Shown here in pieces: positions 32,428 through 44,300 of a DNA stretch of 64,000 nt. Position 1 is the stretch's first letter. The number at the start of each line of letters is the position of its first letter. A model generated the notes under the pieces. It saw only the letters and a list, made by a program, of their open reading frames with translations. It had not been told where the DNA came from and searched no databases. The translations under genes were made by a program, and so were the position numbers. Source of the stretch: Botryosphaeria dothidea (Eukaryota; Ascomycota; Dothideomycetes; Botryosphaeriales; Botryosphaeriaceae); assembly GCA_011503125.2 (NCBI GenBank), contig WWBZ02000040.1:2604001-2668000 (forward strand), given 5' to 3'.

Positions 32428-33402
32428 ATGTCTGGTTGGGGGCTAGGCTGGTTCGGCGGTGGAGGAGCGGCGAAGAAGAAGGATGCGCCCAAGAATGCCA
32501 TCCTGCAGTTGCGCGGCCAGCTGGAGATGCTGTCGAAGCGGGAGAAGCACCTGCAGCATCAGATGGACGAGCAGGACGCTATTGCGCGGAAGAACGTCAG
32601 CACGAATAAGACCGGTAAGGCGATTTACTTCTTGTTGGCGGCCATGTACCTGCCGCGTGTTCTCTCTCTGAGAGACTGCAATATATTTCCTATGGTGTAT
32701 CGTTTCAGCGGGGTTTGCTGTTCTCAGGTTTGCTGACGGTGCTTTTCGGGAGTCACCAGCCGCCAAGTCCGCGCTTCGGCGTAAGAAGCAGTTCGAGCAC
32801 TCGCTCGAGCAGACCCAGAACCAGATAATGACGCTGGAGCGCGAGATCTACTCCATCGAGACGGCGAATATTAACAAGGAGACGCTCGACGCAATGAAGA
32901 ATGCCGGCGATGCCATGAAGCAGATCCACGGCAAGCTTACCATCGACAAGGTGGATCAGACCATGTACGTGCATACCTGTTTAGAGATGTCAATTGCTTT
33001 CATGGCATGTTGGGATAAATATGGGATTGGAAGGCTGACGATCGTCTCAACAGGGAGGAGCTACGGGAGCAGCACGCAATCGGCGAGGAGATCTCCGAAG
33101 CCATCGGCCAACCCATGGGCCAGACGCTCGACGAGGACGAGCTGGACGAAGAGCTTGCCGAGCTGCAGCAGGAGGAGCTGGACAATAAGATGCTCGAGAC
33201 AGGCCAGGTTCCCGTCACGGACAAGGTTTCGAGATTACCGACAGGTCCTCAGGGAGAACGTACGCGGACTGTCTATTTCCCTCATCCGAAGAATCAAATG
33301 GCTGACATTAGATATCCAGTCCCTGGCAAGAAGGCCGTCCATGCCGAAGAGGAAGACGAGGAAGAGGAGCTGCGGAAGCTACAGGCCGAGATGGCTATGT
33401 AA
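32428..33402 (+). CDS. snf7: ESCRT-III subunit Snf7/Vps32
   Basis: Main polymer of ESCRT-III, which drives membrane budding and scission at endosomes; in filamentous ascomycetes it also supports PacC/Rim101 pH signalling. Three exons: 32428-32614, 32760-32964 and 33054-33402, giving 246 residues. Introns: GTAAGG...CCAG (145 nt) and GTACGT...ACAG (89 nt). The order is typical: Gly/Trp-rich start (MSGWGLGWFGGG), a basic membrane-binding segment, a long helical hairpin (LEMLSKREKHLQHQMDEQ, then SALRRKKQFEHSLEQTQNQI), an acidic alpha-4/5 (LDEDELDEELAELQQEEL), and a C-terminal ELRKLQAEMAM that fits a MIT-interacting motif for Vps4 binding. Confidence 0.96.
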
Positions 33403-34838
33403 TCGCGATCCGTTTTTCGAGTCGGTGTTCTCAACTACATGCACTCCCTTCCTCAATAGCAGCATTATGCCCTTCCCCAATCACTCGACTACTTAGCTGG
33501 TCCAATCCCTCCAGCTATTGTTCCCATCGCGTCTACACTGCTCGGTCACAGGAGTTTGGGTACATGCGGTTTTTCCCTCCACCAGCTCGCTTCCTCCCTC
33601 TCGCTATTTTTTTTTTTAGCATGAGGTACAGATACTTTGCAGATCAATAGGATGCGTGGCAATGGTTGGTGTATGTGTGAGAGGAGTGTGTCTTTTCGTG
33701 AGTTTTGTCAGGATACGGAGGGGCTTATAGATGTCTCGTTTTTTTTTTTATCAAATACCAGCAGCTCTCCATACTATCAAGACTTCTTGCAATTATGGTC
33801 CCTTTACTATGATAGTTGGCAGTGGTGATTGCAATAAACCTTGTCGGATGGTATGCTTAGTGGGTTTAAGCATGACCACACGTCCGGGGTATGGAGTAGC
33901 AAAGTCATGGCGAGCTTGGAGATGCGCCTTCACCAGCCGTGCTGCGATGAACGTACTAATTTCCGCTTTACACATATGGTTCAAAAAAAAAAAAAGCAGT
34001 GCCACAAATAACGAGCAGCGCGTCCCTTGTGCTAACCCAATGGTATCCAAATAGCAGGCAGCTTCGTCGGTTCCGCCGCTCTCGTGACTTTGCCTTCAGC
34101 ACGGCCCGTGCATTGCGTGGTCAGAATTAACGCTCCCATCGGTTATCATGACACTCGTATTCGAGGCAGGCAGCAGTGTTAGCAAACGGGCTATGGAGCC
34201 GAACTTGCAGCTGAAAACGTCGGTGGCTTGCATCATTCGAGCGATCATCGCGGAGGCAACAGCGTTAGGAACTAGTAGAGTATTGGGTCTGCATCATGGT
34301 CATTTCGCTACTAGTCACATCAATTAACACACGAAAGCCGTGAATAGAGCCGGAGTTCTTGTTTTCTGTTGCCTGGACTTCGGTTATGAGGGTCGTTGGT
34401 TTGAGCTTGCGAAGTGGTCAGTGGCAATGGCTCTATCGTGGTCAAAAGTGCGCTTTGGCTTGTGGATAGCCAAGGTGGATGCCCATTTACCGAGGCGTCT
34501 GACTGCATCGTCAGTCGAAAATGAAAGCGCTCAGCTGTCTGTGTATCGTGACTTCTCCGAATTTGATATAGAAAGCACGGCGGCTGCCCATTTCGTCCAC
34601 CGGATCGTCACCAGGCTCGTGCACATGGTGTTGAGAAGTCACGCCGGCCTGTGCGCCTTCCAGAACACTCACCACCCTTCCAAAAATGCCCGATAGGAAC
34701 ATCAAATGCGTCATACATACCGCTTTTGCCTTGGGCAGCTGCCAAAAATACACCCATCCACGTGTTCAGGGTCCAAGCCACGCATACCTACCCCAGATTC
34801 TGAGCACGGGGTACCTGCTAGCATCCTCCTCCTCTACC

Positions 34839-34846
34839 TATATAAA
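34839..34846 (+). promoter_or_regulatory. Orphan TATA box with pyrimidine-rich leader
   Basis: TATATAAA followed within 30-60 bp by a CT-rich tract (about 34855-34905), the usual layout of a strong fungal promoter, yet no recognisable coding sequence follows. Could drive a non-coding RNA or a short unrecognised protein. Confidence 0.4.
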
Positions 34847-37800
34847 CCCCTCCATTCCTCGACCAAACACTCCTCTTTTCTTCTCCAGCTCTCTTTGCCT
34901 TTTGGCTTAGATCAATTGTAGTAACTGTTCTTTTTAGTTTAATCTCTAGAGCGTCCTCACGGGGACATCTAAAGGTTAAACTAGTTTTTGGAAGCCGGCC
35001 AGCGGCCTCTGGGCTCCGCCTACTGTCACTGGCCACAGTGTCGCTCGTATTGCACTGCCTCGGGCTGATGCGAGTGGGCGAACCTCTTGTTCTGCTCATG
35101 CCCTTTGGGCTTTCTTCTTCAACTGGTGCTTCGCACATGCTGCGAGCAACTGGGGGAAACATGTTTTTCGTTGGTGGCGGTCACCCTGAGTGGCGCCTCG
35201 AGGAAGAACAGAGCAGCCGCCGGATGACATTGCTGTAGCATTAACACCTTCACTTGTAGAGGTTGGAGAGGGACGGCAACTTGAACTGTCACGCTCTGCC
35301 ATGTCACACCGTCAGCAGAAGAGCAAGAAGCCATGCAAGGATCATCACGTTTCCAGAAGTCACTGTAGCATGTCCACCTGAGTGTTCTGGAGCGTAAACT
35401 ACAACGAACACATATCATCCTCACTCTGAGCCAACATGCAGGCTCAGCTGAGGGACGTGATCACTGAGCATCTACTCACGCTGACAGTAATTGCACTCCA
35501 TGGCCACGCGTACGGAGCTACCATTCCTCACATCATTTGTTCTGCAGACGGTAAGCAATGTGGAACCCTTCTCTGACATCAGGAGCGTTCAGCAAGGTCT
35601 GGCCTGTCATGTAGCTTTCGTCGCGTTAGCCGCAATGCAAGATGAAGCCAGATTTATCTTTCCATCCGAGTCGAGATCTCTGTCGTCAAGGGGAAAGGTC
35701 GCGCATATCCAGCTACATTGGGTGTAGGAGAGCTGCAAGCTACCGAGTCGTACTGTTGCAAAAGCAGAGTAAGCGGGGAGCAGCAGTCACAAAATCTGCA
35801 CAGCTGACATAGACAGGGCGATATGTTCTTTTTTTCCCTTCAGCCGTCAGCAGTTAGCGGTGTTGGTAGTCAGTGGAGGAACGACAGCCCTGTCGCATTC
35901 GAAACAGGCACACCCGTCTTTTGGTGCGTCGCAAGATCTGCAACTCCCAAACAACGGCAGCACTCGAGGCGGTTTTGTCGCAAGTCTGACCGGGGTTGTT
36001 TCTCTCTATCTCTCCCCGCCTTCCCGTTTGCAACGAACGCTTTGCTGCCTTTGTCGTTTGTAGGCGTCGGTGGGCCGGTTTTCCCAAACGGGATGGGTAG
36101 GTGGTTTTGGTGAAACTCTGTTCCCCGGCCGTGCCTGGAGGGAGCTCGGCTCGCGACGTCAGCTGTGCCGGAGACAACTATACGTTATACGCGGGCAAAG
36201 TCTGGACGCGGACCGGTCTGCGATAACGACTCGCACCTTCTCTCTTTACCTCTCCGGTATGAGTCGATAAGCGAAGCGGCAGCAGCCGAGTGGAGATTTG
36301 GCGGGGAAGAGAAGGAGCTTGGCTCGTCGCAGGCACGAAGCTTCGTGACTCTTGACGTGGAAGAGCCTAAGGGAAGAGCCGAAGGACGGAGGTAACGTGG
36401 CGAGGGGGGGAGAGTGGTTCGGCTGATCAAGATTGACGCACGACATATCAACTGGGTAGCCGCTAGACCCTGAATGTAGGGGAAAGTTCAAGAGGTGGGC
36501 GAGACAAGGCGTTGTCTTAATTTTACTGACTGCCAAAGTTAACCCTCTTTTTCTTGACCACCTTCCTCGAAGTGTGTAGCCGCTATTGGCTCGGAGCGGA
36601 TGCACTCTTTGGTGCTCTCTTGCCAGACATGCGCATCTCGGCAGCGCTCGCTGTGGGGAGTGGGCGTTACTGCGCGCATGCAGGCGCGGCCTCGCCAAAG
36701 GCCCAAATGCCGTTGAGTGCTAAATTGGACTTAATTTGCGCTGAACTATGTTAAGAAACGCGGCTGCACCGAGCTATTTTGCTCCACCTGCAGCGAGCCG
36801 GAAACAGCGCAATTAATCGCTCAACTGTCCAGCCTAGCCCAAAGACGTATCGAGCGCGGCAAGCCACAACGACGACGGCTCAACATCCCAGTCGGCATGC
36901 AGCCCTCAAACGACAAGGTTCTAGCTTTACCTCTTCACCGCATGGCCTGGTGGCGGCGCGGCCGCGGCCCGACCTCTGCTGCCCTCAGTACCTACGCGAG
37001 CCTTTCGGGCGGCCGGCTCAATTGACGATGGGCTCAAGTAGTCTCGACAGACATGAAACGGTGGATCCGGGAGGAGCAACATGTGAGGTCTGCAGTAGTC
37101 CGAACGGCGAGGTCAGCGCGCTAGTCAGAGAAGCTTCTGAACAGTCGGCCTGACTGCCCGCTGCCCTCGTGCCGAAAGCCGTGCCACCTTGGAGGAAACT
37201 GGCCAGAGCCAACCTGGCACGGCCTAAGCGCTCTGGAGTTGTACAGCAGGCCGCAAACCCACCCTTCCGGCGGCGCGCTTAGCCAAACCCCGGCCTCCGC
37301 AATTTTTCGGCCTGTCTACATGATCCATTGATGCTCTGGATTGACTTGTTTGCGCTCAAGGACATTCCCATGTTGTGCGGACATGTGCCGCTTCGCTTGT
37401 GAGGCAGGGTCGGTCCTTGTCAGCCGCCTCTCTACATGAGATGGGTCAGCCTTCTCACCCATCTACTACGCCTGCGGCCCCAGGGACATGTTGGCCCAAG
37501 CGTGCCGCAGCCACCCACATCTCGCAGACGACGCCGTGTCATGATCCCTGCCGCTGCTCGACTAGAAGCGCCGCCTTCGAGAACCCGCTCCACCCCTCCA
37601 CCACCAACGCCCACGCGGCTCACTTCCCATCCCTCGCCCGCGCCTCTGACTTGCAGCATCGCCGCTGGCGCCACGAACGCCCTGCTGTCGTGGTCCTTCT
37701 GAGCAGCGCCCTCGACGCGGGGTCGTGAGCGTTGGTGGCACAGCATGCATGTATGTACTTTGGTCAGCTAAAGCTTGTTGTGTACATGCCGGCTACCCGC

Positions 37801-38102
37801 AGCTGTCGCAAGGCACAGACGCCCACCGAGCTGCGCCGTTCAGCAAAACGTCGCCTCCTGCACATCTACCAAATCGGGAATGGGCCGGAGCTACCACTAG
37901 TCGCGCGGAGCAGGGTTGGGCGCGATGGCGAGAGGGGACGATGCGGCATGGGTGGTGCTGCCGCCGCTGCAAGCCCAAGCCATGGCCATGGCGCCATGTT
38001 GGATATGCTTCCCGCTGCACACCCTGACTAGCGCCTGCTTGTCCTGCGCCGCCAACACTGATTTCCCTTTCCTTTTTGCTTCCCACCATGCGCCTAAACT
38101 TC

Positions 38103-38109
38103 TATAAAG
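38103..38109 (+). promoter_or_regulatory. TATA-like element upstream of the DUF3455 gene
   Basis: TATAAAG about 480 bp before the DUF3455 start, which would imply a long 5' leader. Low certainty. Confidence 0.3.
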
Positions 38110-38582
38110 ACGTTCCGGTGAGCCCCAAATGCTGACCCGACCTGCAGACACCACGCCCGTGCCCACACCCTCTCCCGACGAGAACGAACTCCGATTGGGG
38201 CTGAGAAGAAGAAAGGTGGACTGGGATCCGCCCTCCCTCCACTGTCTGCGACCTTCTGCCGTCTGTCCCTTTTCGTTTGCCGCCCGTATTACTCGAGCCT
38301 CGTCTCATATATCGGCCCTTGTCTCGTGCAACGTTGCTTGACCGGACGGCGCTTAACATTTGATTTTGTGGGTGATTGAAGAAAAGGAGTGTGCCCTGCG
38401 CTTTTGCAAATTGCAAACTGCTCTCGAATTTCCTCTCGTCCCTGGGACGTCGTCCGGGGCACACGCCTAGAACTTCAGAAGAACAAACGGCCTCCATCAT
38501 CAACACCAGACCTCAACACCCAAAACTTTCCGAGTGAGCGCCAACCCGGGCTCTCTGATACCATAATTGCTGCCCGTCCGCA

Positions 38583-39434
38583 ATGTCGTCGCCACAAAGA
38601 CCATCATCCATCATGATCCTCTTCTTACTCTCCCTCCTGGCCCACCTCTCCCTCGCAACCCCAGTACCAAACGCCCACCCAGAAGCCCGCTCCCCCAGCC
38701 GCCACAGCCCCGACCTCTCCTGCCTCACCCTCCCCACGAACCCCAGCGCCGCGACGCCTCTCCCGGCCCCGGCCGCGCACCTCAAGCTCAAGCACGTCGC
38801 GCTGGGCGTCGGCACGCAAAACTACACCTGCGCCGTGCCCGGCTCGAGCACCGCCAAGCCCTCCTCCGCCGGCGCCCTCGCCACGCTCTACGACATCGGG
38901 CCCTTCCTCGCCTCGCCGCTCGGCCGGACGTTCAAGAACGCGCTCCCGCCGCTCGCCCTCGCCATGTACGGCGCGCTGTCCGCCGGCGAGCAGAACACCG
39001 CCTGGCGCGCGCTCGTCGCGCAGATGCCGGGCGCCGCGCGACAGGCCTCTTCTTCCTCTTCCTCCTCTTCCGACGCGATGCTGTCCACCGCCGCCTTCGG
39101 CGAGCACTTCTTCGCCGACGTCGAGACCGCCCTGACGCCGACCTGGGACCTGCTGCCCAACGCGAACATGTACCCGGACGAGCCGTCGCAGATCATGTGG
39201 CAGGGTAAGAAGGAGGCTAGCGCCGACGCGCCGGCCGACGCCTGCAAGGGCCTGCAGGGCGAGGGCGCCGTGCCCTGGCTCTACCTGAGCAAGGCGGCCA
39301 GCAGCGATCCCGAGATCGAGGAGGTGTTTCGCGTCGTCACGGCGGGGGGCATGCAGCCGGACACGTGCGAGGGGGTCGAGGGCACGGAGATCGAGGTCAA
39401 GTATGCGGCGGAGTATTGGTTTTATGGGCCTTGA
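38583..39434 (+). CDS. Secreted DUF3455 family protein
   Basis: Single exon, 283 residues from the first ATG; an in-frame ATG at 38613 (MILFLLSLLAHLSLA) begins directly with the signal peptide and may be the true start. The cleavage site is probably near ALA/TPV. DUF3455 hallmarks are HLKLKHVALGVGTQNYTC near residue 70, then YDIGPFL, PSQIMWQGKKEA and AVPWLYLSKA. Some members are labelled malate dehydrogenase in databases without good support; no dehydrogenase fold is visible. A poly-Ser run lies in the middle. Cysteines (C45, C82 and two or more near the end) suit disulphides of an extracellular protein. GC content is very high compared with neighbours. Confidence 0.85.
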   Translation: MSSPQRPSSIMILFLLSLLAHLSLATPVPNAHPEARSPSRHSPDLSCLTLPTNPSAATPLPAPAAHLKLKHVALGVGTQNYTCAVPGSSTAKPSSAGALATLYDIGPFLASPLGRTFKNALPPLALAMYGALSAGEQNTAWRALVAQMPGAARQASSSSSSSSDAMLSTAAFGEHFFADVETALTPTWDLLPNANMYPDEPSQIMWQGKKEASADAPADACKGLQGEGAVPWLYLSKAASSDPEIEEVFRVVTAGGMQPDTCEGVEGTEIEVKYAAEYWFYGP

Positions 39435-41364
39435 GCGGGAGGGCGCTCAGGGCAGGAGGGGGGGGGGGGGGGGGGGAGGGTGGTTGGTGGGGAGAGTTGA
39501 CAGGATGGGGGTTTCTAATGGGTAGCTGTCGTTGCCGAGTGGGTCGACGTTTCTTTTCGTTAACAGGGGAGAAAAAGAGATGGGAACGCTCGCTGCGCAT
39601 TCATGGGTCGAGCCCTGTTGGAGGGTTAATATCGTTCATTCTGTCTGGCTTGCCTTCCGGACTCGATGACTTTTTTTTGATATCCCTTTCGCGAAAAATT
39701 TCTACATTCGTGTCAATACATTTCGTCTTTCTTCTTTCTTCATACACTTGCCAATGACTGATCATGTGTGCGATGAGCCTCAAGGCTTCCCTAATAATCT
39801 CATAGGAAACGAGGACCTTGCATCCTCACACTGGACACTCCGGACAACAGCACTGAAGGAGTTTGTATGCCTTTGTATCGGATCAACATTTCGCGTACAT
39901 TTAGAGGGGCGAGTACTTTACGATGCTACTTACACATTCGTATATACAAGACTCTCGTGAAAAGCCAGAACAACAAGAGAACAAGAAAAAAAAAGGCACA
40001 TCAGCCATCACACATACCGACTTTTTTCTCTCCCAACCTCATACTCTCGTATCCATCTCGTAAAACCAAGGCATGTAAAGACCACCCCCAGTCTATCCCA
40101 GCATGCCCGCTGCGCTAGGAACCATACCGAAAACAGCTGTACATACGGCGTAGGACTTCCCACCCCATACTCCTTCATACTGTTGCTTTTCGCCTTACAC
40201 TTCCAACCTTCGCCGGTGCCCCTCTTCCTTATGTCCCGCCAGTGAGAAAAGAAAACCGGAGGGAAGCGTATCGCCGAAGAAGACGAGCATTGGTCCGAGC
40301 TGTCATTCAAGCAAAAGCACGAGACGACAGCGGAGGGAACTGATACCGTGACTTTCAAAACACAACGAAATGAGGGGAGACAGCGAGCGAACCTCGGATC
40401 GGCTAGAAAAAGAGAAACCATCGAGGCGAGGACATATCTCTCGCTATGGCAGTAACCAAACGGTCAAGCATACACAGACCCAGCGGTAGCTGTCAGTGTG
40501 CGCTTTATGAGATTCGTCAAGTAGATGTGGGGTTTTTGCTGGGGGTATGATTGAGGTATCGCGCGCCAGGAAAATGCTTGAAAGACCTTCTCGTCGGGAA
40601 AACAGGTGGACGCAGCCAAAGGGCGAAGAAGGGAAGCGGTCAGAGAGATCTCAAACGCGCCCTTCGTACAGGGAAGGCGTCCACATAGGCCAGAATTTGT
40701 GATGCAAAAAAAGAAAAACTGGGGGAACGGCGTGAGCCGTGGCGAAGGAAAAGAGAGGAAAAAACTAATCGTCTGCCTGCTGTAGGTACTGATGGTGGTA
40801 GGTTACGTGAAAAATGGCCTCCTTCCTATCCTATCGTAGACATCATCAACTAAAAGGGTGGTGCAGTAGAGTCCGCTATCTAGAAACAAGCAAAAAAAAA
40901 AATGGCAACAAATGACAGCACAAGTAAAAAAAAAGCACACGCGACAAAACACCCAATAAATGCTACTTTCCATCACCATCAATCCTATACTCGACCTCTC
41001 ACATCGCTTCTTCACCATCGTCCACCGGAACAAAAGCTCAAACAAAAAATCCCCTGGGCACCTCCGTCCGTCTGTTTGGGGGAATCTCTATGCAAGTAGT
41101 GTGAAGAATAACAAGACAAGATTCGTAGACAGGAAGAGAAAGCCAAATGCTAAGAATGATGAGAAGCCCTCGCCCAACAATGACAAAAATGATTTTGAAT
41201 CCCCAAAAAAGCACCATGCCACCCTTTTTTCCCAGACATTCTTCGCGACGAAGAAAAGCAAAAAAAGGATGCAAAAATTGGCGCCTCGCAGTGACCTACG
41301 AAGATTCAACCGCGTTGCGATGCAAGACAAAAGACATAAATCCTGGGGACGAGGGCGGGGAGAG
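39435..41364. other. Intergenic between convergent genes
   Basis: About 1.9 kb between the DUF3455 stop and the RasGAP stop. Begins with a 19-base G run. The rest is AT-rich with several A-runs (about 39985, 40890, 40925) and likely contains the RasGAP 3' UTR. No gene recognised. Confidence 0.5.
39458..39476 (+). repeat. 19-base guanine homopolymer
   Basis: An unbroken run of 19 G starting 24 bases after the DUF3455 stop codon, in its likely 3' UTR, and able in principle to form a G-quadruplex. Exact length is uncertain, as such runs are error-prone. Confidence 0.85.
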
Positions 41365-44300
41365 TCATTCATCGTCTGCTCGTATGTCTCCGCCGACCTC
41401 CCCGTCCCTCTCCCTACCTCTTTGCGTACCGCCTCTTTCCCTCCCTCTCTCCTTTCCTCTCTCACGCTCAAGCTTGTCCCTCTCTTTTTCAGCTTGTCTT
41501 TCCATTTTGCGGCGCTCCCGTTTCTCTTCTCTCTCGCGCTCCTTCTCAGATCGGTCTTTGCCGTCCTTGTTCCTCTTCTTGAAGACGAGGCTGCGGAGGC
41601 CCCTGCTCTCTCTCTCACTCCTGCTCAAGCCCTCCAGCACATCGCCGTAATTCCTATCACCTCTGGGATTCACTTGAGGCAGAGCTGTTGTTGTCTCACT
41701 GTCAGAGCCATCATCGTCGAATGCTCCACCTGGAGAGTGCTGAGAAGGTATCACAGGGCCTGGGTGGTAAGTCGAGATGGCGGTGGGCATGGAGTGGCCA
41801 GGGTCGCTATACACGCTGCTCTCGAGGCTCTGTATACCGGCAGCATGCTGAAGAGTGGAGTATGATGCCTGCTGAGAAGGTCCACGTGAGATGGCAGTGT
41901 ATGAAGAATGTGGACTGGCAGTGTAGACACTGTTAGGGGTAGCAAAATTGGCACCTGCCATGCCACCGGGTCCATTGGCGGGCTGCGGCCGAGGCCAGTC
42001 GGAGTGTGTTTGTTGCCCGGCAGGTGCTTGATAACCGCCGTGACTAACGCTGTGGTGGAGAAGCATCTGCTCGGTCACCCCCATGCGTTCATCAAACCCA
42101 TGGGAAGAGCCGGGTGGCGTCTGGGCTCCAGGGCTGTCAATATCGCCGCCGACACTGCTTTCACCGTCGTCTTCGTCATCTTCTTCGTCACTGGTCTCTT
42201 CAATGCTTCCCTTGACACTGCCGGCCTGGCTGGTACCGGCACCATCATTGCTAGGCGCGTATCGGCTTGACGAGCGGGGCGTGTTGTTGGAGGAGGCTGA
42301 GCGTGCAGGGGAGGATGCGGCGGCACGGTGTTGCGTTACCCTTTGCGAGACACTGCGATTACTGCCTAACGTGCCCGCAGTCGTTGACGTGGTCGGCGTG
42401 TCTGAGACGCGCTGTGCATCGCGCTCCCGCCCAGCAAACTCCCACGGGTCACGCTGCCATGTCACATTACCAGACGTCCCCTGAATTGGCAAGGTGGGGG
42501 ACATGGGTGACATCGGCCCGCCTTGAATCGGCAAGGTCCCGATCGTCGAGGTTGGCGACATGGGGGCTGAAGGAATGGCAGACGACGGCACCGAAGCGCC
42601 CGATCCGGTGCTTGTCTCCGTGTCTCTGTGCTTACGCCTCAGGCTGCCCATTTCGAAACCAGGTGGTGGCGTTCCAGCGGGTACTGGTGGCGGGTAATCG
42701 GAGGCCGGAGATAAGGAATTGTGCTCCAACTGTTCCACGAGCTCTTCCCACTTCACGCTGAGAGTGCTGCTCGGTCTTTCAGCACGTTCGGCCCGCTCCA
42801 AACAGTCACGTGTCCGTGCGTTGAGGGCGACACAAATGTTGTGGAACTTTGCCAGATCACCCTCCTCTTGCGCTAGGTTCTCAGCAAGCTCTCCCGTGTT
42901 GTCAAGCCACAGTTGCACCAGTTCGGCAAAGTTCCGAGCGTGGTCAATGAGGTACGGCAGGCTTGGGAAACCTTCCCTGCTCGTGGGTGGCAACCGCTGC
43001 AAGATAGCGAGTGGCGTACTATACGAGGGAGGGATCGGCGAGACAGTAGACGCGGTCGGAGAAATCGAGCAGACGTTGTCGATGAAGTTTTTGAATTCCT
43101 GGCGGTGGCCGTTGAGGAACGAGTTCATTGGCTCCATCCATTGCTCTTTGGCGCCGAAAGTAGACATGTTCGCAAGACCTTGGAGGGACTTGGCGATAAG
43201 GGTCAGTGTGCGACGTGCGCGCATCTTGGGATGATCTGTACGCTGTTAGTCGCAATTTCGAGAAGCAGGCGTCTTCAGTTGAACGTACCTTTGAGCAGGC
43301 CGAAGAGCTTCGGATTGAGAACGGCAGGGCAGAAGAACCGCAAGAACAAAAACCCACTGACAGAGCTGTACGTGACAGTCCTGAGAAAATCTCCGTAACG
43401 ATCTTCTGCACATGCTCTGATGTGTCTGAAGATGATTCGAAGCTCGGCAGGACACCTGTGGACACTGTTCGCAATGGCATCCCACATCTCTTCAGTCAGT
43501 GAAATGAGCCGCTTCCAGTTGCGTTCCACCTCATGACTGCTTCCGATACGATTAGGATCAACCTCGCACTCTGGATCACGATCTGCAATCTCCTGTAGTT
43601 TTTCTCCAAGGGTCTCCTCCAGATACTCTTTTCCAAGACGTTTCATGTGGAAGTCGAGAGCCTTGGTCAGCAAGGTGTTGCCACGGAACAATAAGTTTGC
43701 CTCGAGCTTAGCGTTGTTACCCAAGTCGCGGACAACCAGCTCGCGATCGCCGGCATTGGAGTAAGTCAGGTCGCCAGCATCGCCTGAACCAAGGCGACGG
43801 CTGAAGCGAAGCCGACTGACCGAGGTCTCTTTGGCTGTGCCGTCGATCTCTTCCTCGACTAATGCCATGATCCATTCGCCAGCTTGACCGGATACTTGGA
43901 AGATATTGAGGAGACATTCGCTTAACCTCTTCAGTTCCTGAGGAATCATCGTTGCGATTTGGAGGGTCAAGCCATTGGAGAAGCGGTGTAGCAATTCTGA
44001 CATCGGTTGGTAATCCCGTGCCATCAGAATCACACCTTCCTCTGCCTTCACACGAACCAGCAACTCGCCCACCGAGTTGCCGTACATGTTTATCATAGGC
44101 CACCACTTCTCCACTTCCTGACCAGACTCCATATCGTCGAGATAGACGTCCACCTTTCCACAAGTCTGATCGAAAGATATGCCGGTGTATCCGCCGGAAC
44201 CGTCACCGCCTGCAAACACCTCCTTTGAGGGATCCTTGGATAATGCTTGAGCCCTCGCTCCATTGCTTGGCGGGGTGGAGGGCCTCTTCTTCAGGAGCAA

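Larger units (their letters stand above)
33403..38582. other. 5.2 kb gene-poor stretch
   Basis: The longest gap in the window. Open frames reach about 150 codons but none has a recognisable domain, and strands overlap freely. An A-run lies near 33987-34000. A well-formed TATA box with a CT-rich leader is at 34839 without an obvious gene after it, and another TATAAAG is at 38103, about 480 bp before the DUF3455 gene. No transposon ends or tRNA seen. Confidence 0.45.

Noticed and set aside
40960..41865. 301-codon plus-strand frame
   Set aside because: Mostly antisense to the RasGAP C-terminal low-complexity repeats; Leu/Ser/Pro-rich shadow.
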